Shown here: positions 11,376-23,408 of the stretch, in pieces
How positions within the stretch are numbered: position 1 is the stretch's first letter
How the letters are laid out: each line of letters starts with the position of its first letter
From: Orobanche coerulescens
Taxonomy: Eukaryota > Streptophyta > Magnoliopsida > Lamiales > Orobanchaceae
DNA: 64,000 nt
Assembly (NCBI GenBank): GCA_033398695.1
Contig: CM065804.1
Span: forward strand, 51,987,501-52,051,500
Reading direction: 5' to 3'
Program-made: the position numbers and the translations under genes
The notes under the pieces: model-generated
Told to the model about the DNA's origin: nothing
Seen by the model: the letters and a program-made list of their open reading frames with translations, nothing else
Databases searched by the model: none

Positions 11376-11387
11376 TTTTATCGGAGC
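11376..11387 (+). other. degenerate primer binding site of CoS
   Basis: TTTTATCGGAGC directly after the LTR matches the Met primer site TGGTATCAGAGC at 9 of 12 positions. Confidence 0.5.
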
Positions 11388-11499
11388 AGTTGATTCTAAG
11401 AAAATAGTCGATTTTTAACTGAATCAGATCCACAAATCACTAGCTTTTGAATACTTCAGTTTTATACTTTCATAATTTATCATATGTATAAAATGGCAC

Positions 11500-12426
11500 T
11501 CCTCCATAATAAATAAGGTTCCTATGTTCTCTATTAATGTATTTGAGATTGGAGAATTAAGATGGAAGCCCATCTTGCAGCCATGTACGAAGAGATGATC
11601 TATGTCATCCAGAAAGGACCTATCAAGATTAAGAAGGTAAATACAGCCCCAAGAATGGAAGGGCAACCCTATGCTGGGATGCTAAAAAAGGAGCGCGATC
11701 AGTGGACAACCAATGAGCGTAAGCGTGCTAACCTGGACAACGTCGCCAAGAATGCGCTATTTGTCACTCTCGACAAAGGCATATTCTCTAAGGTAAAGAG
11801 CTGTCAGACAGCCATGCAAATCTGAGATAAACTCAAGCTTATTTGTGAGGGTACCGAGATCTCAAAACAAAATAAAATTTCTAAACTTACTCAGCAATTT
11901 GAGTCTTTTGAAATGAACCTACAGAAACGCTTGAGGAGCTTGACCTCAGATTTACCGGCATTGTCAGTGAACTTGAATCATTGGGTAAAGTGTTACCCAA
12001 AAGGAGAAAAATTTGAAAATGTTTAGATCCATCTCTGCCCGATGGGATATATAAACCACAGCTATGCATGTGTCCTGTAACTTAAATGATATTTCTAATT
12101 TTTGTGCCTTTTCTGACCTAAAGGCATTTGAGTATGATGTAGACAGGAGAGAGAAATCTAAAGAGTCACCTGCCAAGACTACAACACCAGCTGTTGTATC
12201 CGACAAGAGACATAGTTCAGCACGCAACACATCCAAGTCGGCAGACAAGGCAGCAAACATCGACGAAGATATTCTATCACAAGATGAAATGGCCTTGCGC
12301 ATGCACAAGTTCAGGAAGTTCATCAAAGAGTTTGTAAAGACTCCGTACAGGAGGACCAAGCCTTTTTAAAATGGTAAGCTTTGAATTTCCTTCATCGGTG
12401 AATCTAACATATGCTATAATTGTAGG
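11500..12426 (+). pseudogene. gag: gag of CoS, N-terminal part
   Basis: Copia-type Gag. The clearest part begins MEAHLAAMYEEM (11562) and holds NERKRANLDNVAKNALF, a typical copia UBN2-like stretch. A frameshift before MEAH and stops near 11823, 12024 and 12078 break it. A second clear stretch at 12064-12366 is Ser/Lys/Asp-rich and ends in a KFRKFIKEFVKTPYRR motif. At 12407-12426 the first half of a CCHC knuckle (Cys-x2-Cys) is cut by the insertion of TRG; the second half lies at 16711 onwards. Confidence 0.85.
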
Positions 12427-13563
12427 TGTTGGGAAATTGGCACCCCACTTGTAATGGTGAAAGATAGAGTTTTCAAACTCTTTTGAGTTGCGGAAGCGTA
12501 ATTAACTTGCGGAAAGTAAACGACACAAGATTTATTGAGGTTCGGCCAAACGTGCCTACGGATACCATTACAATCCTCTCTCCGTATATTTTTCTATAGG
12601 CTTAAGATCAACCTCTGCGCCTCGTCTTCTATTGGTCCTAGGGATACCATTACAATCTCATCTTCTACCGGTCCGAGATAAACTGTGACACTCTTGTCTT
12701 TATGTCGGTCCAAGATAAACCGTTTTCCTTTTCTATTGGACAAGGAAGCAACCTATCTAGCTTTCGATGGGTACTAGACAAACCTCACTTGGATTCAGAT
12801 ATGATTCTAATAATGCGGGATCTTCAATCTTAATAACACCGAATCAATCTACAATATGTATCTTCCCTCTCGTATATGTTTTCGTGCACGAACACTCAAC
12901 AACGATAGTGTATACAATATCAAACGTATATATGATTATCTCAGAGTTGTTCTTTTTTTGGATACCATTAGAAGTGGTATTTATAGGCTCCAAAGCCTCA
13001 ACTAGCCGTTAGCCTCTGCTGCCTGCATTACGTACATTAGCCTTCCTCTATAGCCTATGTTAGTCCTGTTACGTACGTTAACCCCTTTTGGTTACGTACA
13101 TTAAGCTTCATGTAAATTAGTCCAGTAGCTTCTGTATACTTCCATTACGTACGTTATATAACAATCTTTACGTACGTTATCTTCAGTCAAAATATCTGTT
13201 GCATGCTGACCTACTCCATGACGTCATCTTCAAGGGTTCCTTGTTTGAATTCATATTCAAATCATTACGTGCGTTATTTATTCTCTATTACGTATGTTAG
13301 CCTCTATGTGTTAGCGTACGTTAAATCATCAGGTGACATTCCAGATGAGTCTTCAGGTGAGTTTCCATTACGTACGTTATACCATGTATATTACGTACAT
13401 TAGTTTTGTTAAACTTCACTTGTTTGCTTTTCTGTACGTTTCGAGCTTCTTCGACTTCTTTGTTGTTTTACTTCGTTCTAATGTTTCCATTGTTGTTTTT
13501 GGTTTGTTCGACAACACATCATCAAAACCTTTTTATACTTATATAGAATAGAATATTCCAACA
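12427..13563 (-). repeat. 3' LTR of TRG
   Basis: 1137 bp, plus-strand TGTTGGGAAATTGG…ATTCCAACA. The partner is at 15608-16710. TATA in element sense (CCTATAAATACC) at 12977-12988. Confidence 0.92.
13027..13403 (-). promoter_or_regulatory. U3 palindrome array of TRG 3' LTR (TTACGTACGTTA type)
   Basis: Palindromes ATTACGTACGTTA and variants at 13027, 13050, 13068, 13091; 13144, 13167; 13264, 13287, 13310; 13367, 13390. Spacing is 23 bp throughout except one 18 bp step. The block GTCCAGTAGCTTCTGTA at 13120-13136 sits between groups. The array lies upstream (element sense) of the TATA box at 12977-12988, as in the gypsy LTRs. Confidence 0.85.
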
Positions 13564-14345
13564 ATCTCCCCATTTTTGATGATGACAAAACAACAACCTT
13601 TGTTCGGCTTTGTCCGTTTCGTTAGTTTTTTTCTCCCCATCTTTTCTTTTCTTCTTTTCAACTTCTTCATATTACTTTCTTTTAATTTCGACTATCTTCT
13701 CTTTTGTCTTTTCTCCCCCTTTTATGATCGGGATATTGTTTTTATTTTTCTCGTCATTCTTCCATGGCTCGTATTTTCCATCTCCCATCATTTTTCTCGA
13801 CTTTTTCCCCTTTCTCATACTCTCTCCCCCTTTTTGCCATAATCAAAAAGTGCAATAATAGCAATAAAAATTGATAAATAATTAAATATGACAATAAACG
13901 GGTAAACCTCCCCTTGAAAAATAGATTTCCCAAAATAGTAACTTCTCCTTAGTTAAATACCAATTGTTAAAATATAAATTATCAAAATACCAATTGATAG
14001 AAATATATTAATTTTGATGAGGATCCAACCAGAGTTGGTTTTTCTTTTGAAACATAGATGATATTTGGTATAGTGGTTCCTTTTGAAATCCAAACTTTTT
14101 TAATTTTGATTGTCTGTCTTGGGCTTTTGCAACTCGAAATATGATGCCCAAGTTTTAAATATTTCTCACATCGAGGTATTTTAAAAATTTAAGGATTCGG
14201 TTTTATTATTCGATTTGAATTAAAACCCCTGTTTATTTAATGAAAATTTTTGAACGGAAAGCATTTGTTCAAATTTGTCATTTCCGCAAGAAAATTTGTT
14301 TGTTAAATTTTTAAGTTCCGTTTTGAACTTTTAAAAGATCATTCG
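13564..14345 (-). other. non-coding 3' interior of TRG
   Basis: About 780 bp between gag and the 3' LTR, with long pyrimidine runs on the plus strand (13570-13840). No pol similarity seen. The polypurine tract (element sense AAAAATGGGGAGAT) is at 13564-13577. Confidence 0.6.
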
Positions 14346-15547
14346 CTAATTTATTTTTATTTTCAAGAAATTGAGAATGATCGGTTCAATAAATTCCCCT
14401 TTTTGAAGTTTGGAGATTTCATCTTCCAATAATTTATTTTTCGATTTCAGGGATTTATTATCAAGTAAAGCATTTTGAAAATCAGTATGTAAAAGTTCGA
14501 ATGCTTCAAATAATTCATCGCGAGACAAGGTATTAACCTGGCTTTCGACGTCGCTTTCGTCGAATGAACTCCTTGCCATGAGTGCGAGGTTATTTTGAAT
14601 AAATTCATCGTCATGCTCTTCGTCACTCCATGTTGCTATAAGTACTTCCTTCTTGGAAGTTGATGCTCGGCAATTTCTAGCAAAGTGGCCTGGTTTACCA
14701 CAGTTTCGACAATTATTGTCGAATTTCTTTGACTCGCTCGAGTTGATGTCTTTTCTTCGCCGGTTTAGTAAGTTTTGGTACTCATTTAAATTTTTGGCAT
14801 AATATTCTAATTCTTCATCATCTTCATCTACCGGGAGTTCTTCTTCCTTTGACATCTTCGCTTTCAAAGCTATTGTTCTTTCTTTCGGTTTTAGTTTGGA
14901 ATTTCGAGATTTAAGAACTATCTCGTAGTTTATTAGAGATCCGACGAGGGCGCTAAAATCGTAATTGTTGAGATCTTTATACTCCATTATAGCTGTAACC
15001 GTTCCGTCCCATTCAACAGGTTGTGATCTTAGGATTTTCTTTACTTTTTCACTACTTGTTAATGGTTTCCCAAAACAATTTAGTCCATTGGTAATGACCG
15101 AAAATTGGTCGAGCATGTGTGTGATGGACTTATCACTTTTCATCATAAATAGCTCGTAGTCGTGGAGGAGCATATTTATCTTCATCTCCTTCACTTGTGA
15201 TGTTTCTTCACGAGTTACCTCAAGCATTTTCCAAATCTCTTTGGTACTATCACATAATGAGATCCGGTTGTGTTCTTCCGGATTTACAGCACAATATAAT
15301 AATTTCATTGCTTTGCAATTATAATGGTCGTTCTTCTAATCTTCATCATTATAATCTTTGAAGCTTTTTAGAGAGCCGCCGATTTAGTAGGAATTTTCGG
15401 ACCAAGGCAAATTACTTTCCAAAGCTCGATGTCGTAGGCTCGGATGAAAATAGACATTTTCTTCTTCCATGTCATGAAGTTCGATCCATTAAAAAATGGA
15501 GTTCGACTTAAAGTAAGACCTTCGGCCGGTGCAAATTAAAACGCCAT
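14346..15547 (-). pseudogene. gag: Gag of TRG
   Basis: Copia Gag. An open frame of 320 codons at 15308-14346 carries the UBN2-like region (…SLCDSTKEIWKMLEVTREET…), an acidic linker, a CCHC knuckle CRNCGKPGHFARNC (at about 14675-14716) and a C-terminal coiled-coil-like segment. The true N-terminus lies further upstream. An ATG at 15547 leads to a stretch with FFNGSNFMTW-like and LWKVI-like motifs, typical of copia Gag starts, but with a stop three codons after the ATG and another before 15308. Gag would form the particle; no enzymes are encoded. The long open C-terminal part suggests recent activity or coding constraint. Confidence 0.88.
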
Positions 15548-15593
15548 AGGATCTTCTTCTCCTTGTATGTTAAGCCGATTTATATGGATACCC

Positions 15594-15605
15594 GCTCCGA
15601 TACCA
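15594..15605 (-). other. primer binding site of TRG (tRNA-iMet)
   Basis: Element-sense TGGTATCGGAGC, two bases after the 5' LTR; one mismatch to the usual Met site. Confidence 0.8.
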
Positions 15606-15607
15606 AT

Positions 15608-16710
15608 TGTTGGGAAATTGGCACCCCACTTGGAATGGTGGAAGATAGAGTTTTCAAACTCTTTTGAGTTGCGGAAGCGTAATTAACTTGTGGAAAGTAA
15701 ACGACAGAAGATTTATAGAGGTTCGGTCAAACGTGCCTACGTCCTCTCTCCGTATATTTTTCTATAGGCTTAAGATCAACCTCTGTGCCTCGTCTTATAT
15801 CGGTCCGAGGGATACCGTTACAATCTCATCTTCTATCGATTTGAGACAAATCGTTACACTCTTGTCTTTATGTCGGTCCAAGATAAACCATTTTTCTTCT
15901 CTATTGGACAAGGAAGCAACCTATCTAGCTTTCGATGGGTACTAGGAAAAACTCACTTGGATTTAGATATGATTTGAATAATTCCAGATTAACGATCCTA
16001 ATAACACCGATTTAATATATAATCCATATCTTTCCTCTCATGTATGTTTCGTGTATGAACACTCAAACACTATTAATTAAGCATAATTACAACAACGATA
16101 GTGTACACAATGATATCAAACGTATATATGATTATCTCAGAGCAGTTGTTTTTTGAATACCATTAGAAGTGGTAGTTATAGGCTCCAAAGCCTCAACTAG
16201 CCGTTAGCCTTTGCTGCCTGCATTATGTACGTTAGCCTTCCTCTATAGCATACGTAAGTCCTATTACGTACGTTAACCCCTTTTGGTTACATACGTTAAG
16301 ATTCATATAAATCAGTCCAGTAGCTTCTGTATACTTCCATTACGTAAGTTATATAAAAATCTTTCCGTACGTTATCTTCAGTCAAAATATCTGTTGCATG
16401 CTGATCTACTCCACGACGTCATCTTCAATGGTTCCTTGATTGAATTCATATTCAAACCATTACGTACGTTATTTATCCTCTATTACATATGTTAGCCTCT
16501 ATGTGTTAGCGTACGTTAATTCATCAGGTGACATTCTAGATACGTCTTGAGGTGAGTTTCCATCACTTGTTTGCGTTTCTGTCTGTTTCGAGCATCTTTG
16601 ACTTCTTTGTTGTTTTGCTTCGTTCTAATGTTTCCTTTGTTGTTTTTGGTTTGTCTGACAACACATCATCAAAACCTTTTTATAATTATATGGAATAGAA
16701 TATTCCAACA
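15608..16710 (-). repeat. 5' LTR of TRG
   Basis: 1103 bp, clearly similar to 12427-13563. It lacks the outermost palindrome pair present in the 3' LTR and has small indels. The block CAGTCCAGTAGCTTCTGTA is at 16313-16331. The array of TTACGTACGTTA-type palindromes is at about 16222-16520. Confidence 0.92.
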
Positions 16711-17610
16711 GTAGGAAGCCAGGATATTATGCAAATAAGTGTCCTCATCCAGAAGCGCAAAAGTTGCCCGAAGCTGAGCAACAGGAAAAGGATGAGAAGA
16801 GATGTGCTAGGAGAAACAAGCTTAAGGCCCTGATTGGTGAATCAGAAGCCTCGCCCGCATCAAACAAGACCGAGGAGTGCCTACAGGAGATCACTGCCAG
16901 TGACTCCTCCGACGATGAAATATAGGATAAAGCATACATGTGTCTTATGGACAAAGAAATACAGGATGATGATGACAACGATGATGAAGTAAGTTCAAAT
17001 TCAACTATTCCTATCAATGCATCGCATACTTTTGAAAACACGATGAATTAATTTAAAAACATTCAAAAAGACCATGAGACACTCAGACGAGAAAATATAC
17101 AGCTCGAAATTTTAAACCTGGAGCTGAAAGACGAAAATGACATGCTTAAAAACAACTATGAAAATATGTAATTGGATTGCGAAAACAACAAAGTCTTAAT
17201 AAAAACTCATGGAAAGCAATCATCAACTTGCAAAGGATCTAAATAAGGCAAAGTCTCATAATGACTGCAAGACGAATGATTATGCTTTACTCGAAGCTAA
17301 AGTAAAAACTCTCGAGAAACGAGAAGGAGAACTAGAGACCATCCTGAAATCAATTGAAAAATCTTCTAGAAGAATGGAAGAAATTATAAGCACTGAGCAA
17401 CATGCCCACGATAAACGTGGCTTAGGATATGACTCGTTCTCCCATAAGAGAAAATCTAGTACGATGTTCGTCTGGGAAGTGGAACCCATTCCTGAACCCG
17501 AAGAGGCCCCGAGTCCCATAAAGGTTATAGCTACCCCTCCTCGTACAACTAAGGCTGCGATTCCGCCCCCAAGTTCCTATCATAGACAGTGAAAACCTCA
17601 GCCTCCCAGC
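16711..17610 (+). pseudogene. gag: gag of CoS, C-terminal part
   Basis: Continues the CoS gag after TRG. The knuckle resumes directly across the GTAGG duplication as C-x2-C-x4-Y-x4-C, with Tyr where His is expected (a CAT-to-TAT type change). Acidic sequence follows, then a Lys/Glu-rich coiled-coil-like frame (17209-17589) ending Pro-rich. Several stops before 17209 break it. Confidence 0.8.
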
Positions 17611-19340
17611 AACTATTTAGAAAGAAGGCTATTTGTATGTATCAAAGGCACGCACCGCAGTACTACCAATAGTAAAGTGCACCTAGATACTGGATACAGG
17701 AGCCCCGTTATCTATCCAGGAAAAAGGCCGCCGCGCAGTACCACCAACAAATCTGGGAATCCAACTGGAAACCTAGAAGGCGAGCTATAAGGCCGAACAA
17801 ATGGTTCCCCCTCTTAGACGGCATCATACTGGAATCAAAACCCTATATTTTTCATGCATAATAATCAAGGTTACAGCGACTACGTGCCTTCCCCACATAG
17901 ATATCGCAAGACTGGACCAAAAGTAACCTACAACAAACCAATTGCTGTCAGGCAAATTTGGGTACCAAAAGGCACTAACACCCATGGACGCAATAATCAA
18001 AGGGGGACCTAAATCTACCTTAATTATTTGATTATATGATATCAAGGAAAAGGACATCTGGTACTTTGACTGCAGATGTTCTCTGCATATGACAGGAGAT
18101 ATTAGCAAGCTGTCAGATTATGTAGAAGGTCGTGGTCCAAAGGTATGATTCGGTGACAAATCTAAAGGAAGAACAAGAGGGGAGGGAATAAAGCTTAAAG
18201 TCATTGACGTAGCCTATGTTGAAGGCTTACAATATAATCTGCTTAGTATTATCCAGTTCTGTTACAAACAGTTCTCGGTCAAATTCTATATAGATCACTG
18301 TAGGGTGAATGACATCAAGACCAAGGAAGTCGTCCTCACAGGAAGCCGACTTGGTAATATGTACATCACTGACTGGAAGCCCACGAGCTCCACTATTCTA
18401 TGTTTTGTTGCCAAAGGTACTGCAGATCAAAGCCGGATATGACACAAAAGGATGTCACACATCAACTTCAAGACTATCAACAAACTCGCTAAATAGGAAA
18501 TGGTCAGAGGTTTGCCTGATGTGTCATTTCATAAAAAAAACATCTGTGGGCCCTGTCTGAAAGGCAAACGAGTCAAGAATACCCTGAAAATCAAGTCATA
18601 TCTGTCCACCCACAAGGTACTAGATTTTCTACACATGGACCTCTACGGACCTGTAGACCCTGTAAGTTTGGGAGGTAAGAAATACTTTCTTGTTATTGTT
18701 GATGATTTTTCTAGCTATGCTTGGACAATATTTCTGAGCAAAAAGAAAGATACCATAACAAAGTTGCCATAGCACCTAAAGAAGCTGCAAAATGAGAAAG
18801 AGTTGAGCATCGTGTCCATTCATTCCGATAGAGGTACTGAATTCGCAATCACTTTATAGAGCAATACTATTCGGAGAATGGAATACATCACGAATACTAA
18901 GCAGCCCGAACTCCTCAAAACAATGGCGTTGCCGAGTGAAAGAACATGATGCTCAAAGAAGCAACAAGGACCATGTTAGCAGGAAGCAAATTGCCGCGGT
19001 AATTCTGGGTACAAGCAACAAATACAGCATGCTAGACACGAAACTGATATATCATCAATAAGCATCACAACAAACAATATATGAGGTATGGAATAATAAA
19101 ACTCCAATGGTTGCATAGTTTAACATTTTTGGATGCAGGTATTATGTTCTAAATAATGGGAAGGATCAACTCAAAACCTTCGACGAAAAGTAGGATGAAG
19201 GTATATTTGTAGAATATTCCTATGTCAACAAAGCTTTCAGTATATTTAACAAGAGGAAGCCGATAATAGAGGAATCTGTCCATGTAGTATTCAGTGAAGC
19301 CCATTGTGACCATACAGGAGTAGAAGGCATAACCTAGAAC
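17611..19340 (+). pseudogene. pol: protease and integrase of CoS
   Basis: At about 18060-18110 a WYFDCRCSLHMTGD-like stretch corresponds to the copia protease start WxxDSGCSxHMTG, with the DSG active site lost. From about 18450 the integrase zinc region (SHINF, CGPCLKGK) and core follow: MDLYGPV with the first Asp, VDDFSSYAW, then SIHSDRGTEF with the second Asp and a NGVAE-like Glu region near 18925. Many in-frame stops and shifts. Open stretches remain at 18309-18560 and 18500-18772. Confidence 0.82.
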
Positions 19341-19479
19341 ATCCAATCACTTTCCATTGATGATCTCCAAACTCTAATAGAACCTGTTGTGGACCTCAAA
19401 ATCAATCCCGCAGCTCTAAGATCAAAAGTAGTCAAAGTTGATGATGTATAAGCTGAAGCCGAGACTCCAGCACCACAAG

Positions 19480-20704
19480 ATACAACATGGGATGCCAAAT
19501 TAGAACATGACAGGAGATGGCTGAGAGATCACCCCCAGGATTTGATTATAGGAGATATCGATGCTGGTGTAACCACTTGTAGAAGAATACAAAATACACA
19601 AAGAACTGTACTTTGTGCACAGGAAGAAATAGATTCTGAAAAGTCTCAATTTCCTGTAAGGAAATCTCAAGCCAAACTTATGAGACTAGCTATGTGCACT
19701 CTAGTTGTATTCTTATCCCAATCCGAACCTGTTTCGACCAATGAAGCTCCGAATAACTCGCACTAGATCACTTTTATGTAAGAAGAGCTAAATAGTTTTG
19801 AGAGAAACAATGTATGGTATCTTCTACCCAGACCAGATCATTAAGCTATAAATGTAAATAAATAGGTATTTAGAAATAAAAAGGATGAAAATAGACTTGT
19901 TATAATAAACAAATCCCGTCTAGTTGCTCAAGGTTATAGACAGGAAGAAGGCATAGACTGCGATGAAGCATTTACCCCTGTAGCCATACTAGAATCCATC
20001 AGGATATTCTTAGCATTCGCCACCCATAAGAACTTTATAGTCTATCAAATGGACGTTAAGAGTGCATTCCTGATTGTAGATCTCGCCGAAGAAGTCTATG
20101 TTGAACAACCACCAGGGTTTGTCAACACTGATGGCGGAGACCTAGTATACAGGCTACGGAAAACACTGTATAGAGTCAAGCAAGTGCCTAGAGCCTGGTA
20201 TGAAACACTGTCCCTGTACCTAATCAACAATGGATTTGAGAAAGGCGCAGTGGGCAAGACCCTTTTTAAGATACAGGAAGGTGACGATCTTTTAATGGTA
20301 CAAATAAATGTCGATGATATTATATTGGTTCAACTAACCTCGCTCTATGTCAAAGCTTCTCTCATCTCATGCAAAATAAATTTGGAATGAGTATGATGGG
20401 AGAACTTAGATATTTTCTATGATTGCAGGTTAAGCAATGCCTATTGGAATATTCATCAACCAGGAAAAGTACAGCAAGGAGCTGCTCAACAAATTCGGGA
20501 TGAACAACTCCAAATCCTCGTTCATCCCCATGAGCACTTCCACACAAATTAGTGCTGACAAAGCTGGAAAAGCCGGTTGAATAATCACTCTACAGGAAGT
20601 TAATAGGCTCACTCCTATACCTAACAGCTAGCAGGCCCGATATCCAGTTTGCTATAGGAGTGTGTGCTCGGTACCAAGTAGCACATAAGGAGTCACACTT
20701 CACA
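19480..20704 (+). pseudogene. pol: reverse transcriptase of CoS, first part
   Basis: Copia RT: a [19 protein letters not shown] motif upstream of 20049, then [35 protein letters not shown] and a catalytic box that now reads NVDD instead of YVDD. Frameshifts occur near 20390. The frame goes on to ARYQVAHKESHF at 20660-20704, where the solo LTR interrupts it; it resumes at 23409. Confidence 0.88.
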
Positions 20705-20870
20705 TGTAATACCCGAGACTTCCGTTCCAGTTTCGTTGAGTTTTTCTGCGAAGTACCGTTTGGCGTTGTTCATGTCTTTGGAATGTTGTGCCACGTATTG
20801 GGTATGTCATGAGTTGACATGTGTTTGATTTCCATTCCAGATCATTTCTTGAGTTTTGACCCATTTCAGT

Positions 20871-21246
20871 GTAGCGCACGCTACCGCTGCGGTGTAGCGC
20901 GTGCTACTGTGCTATTATTAGCACACGCTACCGGGTGTGTAGCGCACGCTAACTGACAGTCCAGAGATAGTACAGAAGCTACTGGACTGGGACTGGAGTC
21001 TCGTTAGCGCATGCTAAGGTTGGTAGCTAGCGCACGCTATCGAGTGATTAGCGCACGCTAATTGTTCTTGCTAGCGCACGCTACTTGGTAGGTGCAGATC
21101 TGTCCAGGAGCTACTGGATTGGTTTTGTGACCCGTTAGCGCAAGCTACGCCTATAGGATAGCGCACGCTAACCATGTTATGGGCGGACTGTTGTGGGGCG
21201 TTGACCTCGTTAGCGTGCGCTAATGACTATGTTTAGCGCACGCTAA
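20871..21246 (+). promoter_or_regulatory. U3 palindrome array of the solo LTR
   Basis: Palindromes of TAGCGCACGCTA type at 20871, 20894, 20918, 20939; 21004, 21027, 21048, 21071; 21135, 21158; 21210, 21233. Groups of four repeat every 131-133 bp. Spacers hold TACAGAAGCTACTGGACTG (20971-20989) and a variant near 21098-21117. The array stops 12 bp before the TATA box. Confidence 0.9.
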
Positions 21247-21257
21247 TTACTGTTCAG

Positions 21258-21265
21258 TATAAATT
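21258..21265 (+). promoter_or_regulatory. TATA box of the solo LTR
   Basis: TATAAATT followed by CTGGACAGCAG, a block shared in position with the N1 LTR promoters. Confidence 0.65.
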
Positions 21266-22159
21266 CTGGACAGCAGCATTTAATCGTCATTTCTCACCCT
21301 TTTTCATCTCTTTCCGATGGGAGTGAGATCATGAGGTGATTTTGAGCGATCTTCTTCATCAAGCTTCATCCTGGAATGGATTTGTAGGTGTTTAACAACA
21401 TCTAATCTTCTTCTTGGTCCAAATCAAGGTAATCTCTTCTTAGAACCCTAGTTCTTGAATTTTTGGGGTTTCTCCTTGGTTCTTCAATTTAATCCAAGGT
21501 TGATGAATCGATGGTGTATTCTTGTTGTTTTGGTCTTGATCTTCAGATTTTTGAACTCATTCATGATTTTATATCACTCGGAACATAGTTCTTGATTTCT
21601 TGAGAAACCCTTATATCCTTGTTATTTTTATGATCGTTTCGGGTTCTGATTAGTGTTATTGATTCATGGTGGTATTATTTTCGTACTATTCATGGGCTGT
21701 CGAATTCTTGGTATTTTGGAAGTTCGAAGGCCACCCGACCGTGTCCGTTCGTCGTTTCGTAGCTCGTGGTATCGAGGCAAGTATCTTGCCCATACGTTTC
21801 ATGCTTCGTAGATGTAATTGTTGGTGAATGATTTTATGTGCTCTCCAAAAGTTTAAATGAACCTTAAAAGGATCGGTATATTCTCGATAAATGTTGTCTT
21901 TCAAAAGATAACTCGTATGATTCATAAACAAATGTGTTTTCGGAATATGTGTGTTGGTTTCGTATGTTGGAAGATGTTACAATAATATTTAGTGAATATA
22001 GTAGACCATATCGATTGCTGAGGATTGTGTATTGATAAGTGTAATTGTTATGAGAAAATGTGATACCGTGTGATATGATTTGTGGCTCCTTTATAAGGAG
22101 GTGATGATGCTCCTTGTGGTTTGTAAATTGTACGTGCTTGTTATTGTGTGATCGTTGTA

Positions 22160-22640
22160 AGTGATGTGCCTCCGGGTAAGATTGCTGAATCTCCGGGATC
22201 CGTACTTGCTAGTACGGTTGGGCGTGACCGTAGGGTTATCCAATCGGGTATGTCTTGTGGGGACTCTGAGGTTCATGGCTTGTTAGCGCTATGCCGGGGA
22301 TAACTTGTGGGGTTATTCATCGGGTATGTCTTGCGGGGAATTCGAGGTTCCTATCATGTTAGCGCGATGCCAGGATAACTTATGGTTGTGGATTGATCGT
22401 GTGATGTACGTGTCATGGGTTGTCCAATGAGGTAAGTCTCGTGGAGGCTCCGAGGTTCGTAGCTTGTTAGTGCGATGCTGGGCCAACTATGAACGTACGT
22501 ATGGTTGTGATTGTGTGACTATTGTCACTGTGGTATGTGAATTGGTATGGTTCCCCATGGGGTTATTCACTCGGGTATGCTCTGTGGGAGAATCTGAGGT
22601 TCGTGGCTTGGTAGCACGGGACGCGAATAATCCTTGGGAA
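22160..22640 (+). repeat. degenerate repeats in transcribed part of the solo LTR
   Basis: Three to four diverged units containing GGGTATGTCTTGTGGGG-like and GAGGTTCxTxGCTTGTTAGCGC-like text, about 90-130 bp apart. Confidence 0.55.
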
Positions 22641-23408
22641 TATATTGTTATGGATGATTAGGTCGTGTACCCTATGCTTCGTGATTTGGGTCGTGGACCC
22701 CGTGACTTGTTACCGAAATTGTATTTTGGAAAATAATTTTTGGACTCTATCCCTAATGTTTTCGAAAGACTTGAGAATTTCTAAATCCCAAATGTTTTCA
22801 AAACTCCTGATGTCGTAAATGTCTTGTAAGATGTACTCTGGGTTTATTTTTCCACCTTTTATGATTTGAACTGTCTTGATCGAGTGATTTATCTCGGGAA
22901 GTATATTCACGATTATTATGTTCTTGGAGTATATTGTGTATGGCTTGTATTTGCATTTTATACTTGCAGTAGCAAAACATTGGAGTTTTGCTAACCCCTG
23001 AGTAATTGGGGGTGGATGTCTGTATTGCATCCAGGTACTTGCAGGTTGCTGGGGAGCAATTCACAGGATCGTTACGAAGGATGATGGAAGACGACGATAC
23101 TAATCACATGAATACCGTGTTGAGTATTTAGTGAAGTCTTGCTGTTTTGCCTTTCCATTGGGGTATTTTCCGTTTTATGGAAATATTGATGTATTCTAAA
23201 CCCTGCGTGGGTATGAGTTGTGAGAAAGAGTAATGTATGTTTGATGTGTATGTTGTGGCAAAAGACCGAATCGGTCAAATGCTTCATTATTTGGCCATGT
23301 CGGCAGGTATTGTATTGTTGTGTCTTCTGTATTTAGCCTGGTAGATCCTCACAGAGAGGGTCTGCGGCACTGTAATATTCCCGAGTGGTTTTGGGGTGTT
23401 ACATCACC

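Larger units (their letters stand above)
12427..16710 (-). mobile_element. gag-only copia derivative TRG (TR-GAG type)
   Basis: A complete 4.28 kb non-autonomous element on the minus strand: LTRs at 12427-13563 and 15608-16710, Met primer site at 15594-15605, one gag frame, a short non-coding stretch and a polypurine tract at 13564-13577. The target duplication GTAGG is present at 12422-12426 and 16711-16715. There is no protease, integrase or RT, so it matches the published concept of terminal-repeat retrotransposons carrying only GAG. It must have moved with copia enzymes from another element. It lies within the zinc-knuckle codons of the CoS gag. Confidence 0.93.
20705..23403 (+). mobile_element. 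solo gypsy-type LTR in the CoS RT
   Basis: 2699 bp, TGTAATACCCGAG…GGGGTGTTACA, with no interior or partner LTR. Flanks TCACA (20700-20704) and TCACC (23404-23408) are a 5 bp target duplication with one change. Removing the LTR and one duplication copy restores the copia RT/RNase H reading frame. Both ends resemble the N1 LTR, so it is a relative of that family, reduced by LTR-LTR recombination. Confidence 0.92.

Noticed and set aside
13570..13850. Hydrophobic frames in the pyrimidine-rich part of TRG
   Set aside because: They result from T/C runs read as Phe/Ser/Leu on the non-coding strand next to the PPT.
20705..23403. Cellular gene promoter suggested by TATA and upstream elements
   Set aside because: TGT…ACA ends, the flanking duplication and restoration of the copia frame show it is a solo LTR.
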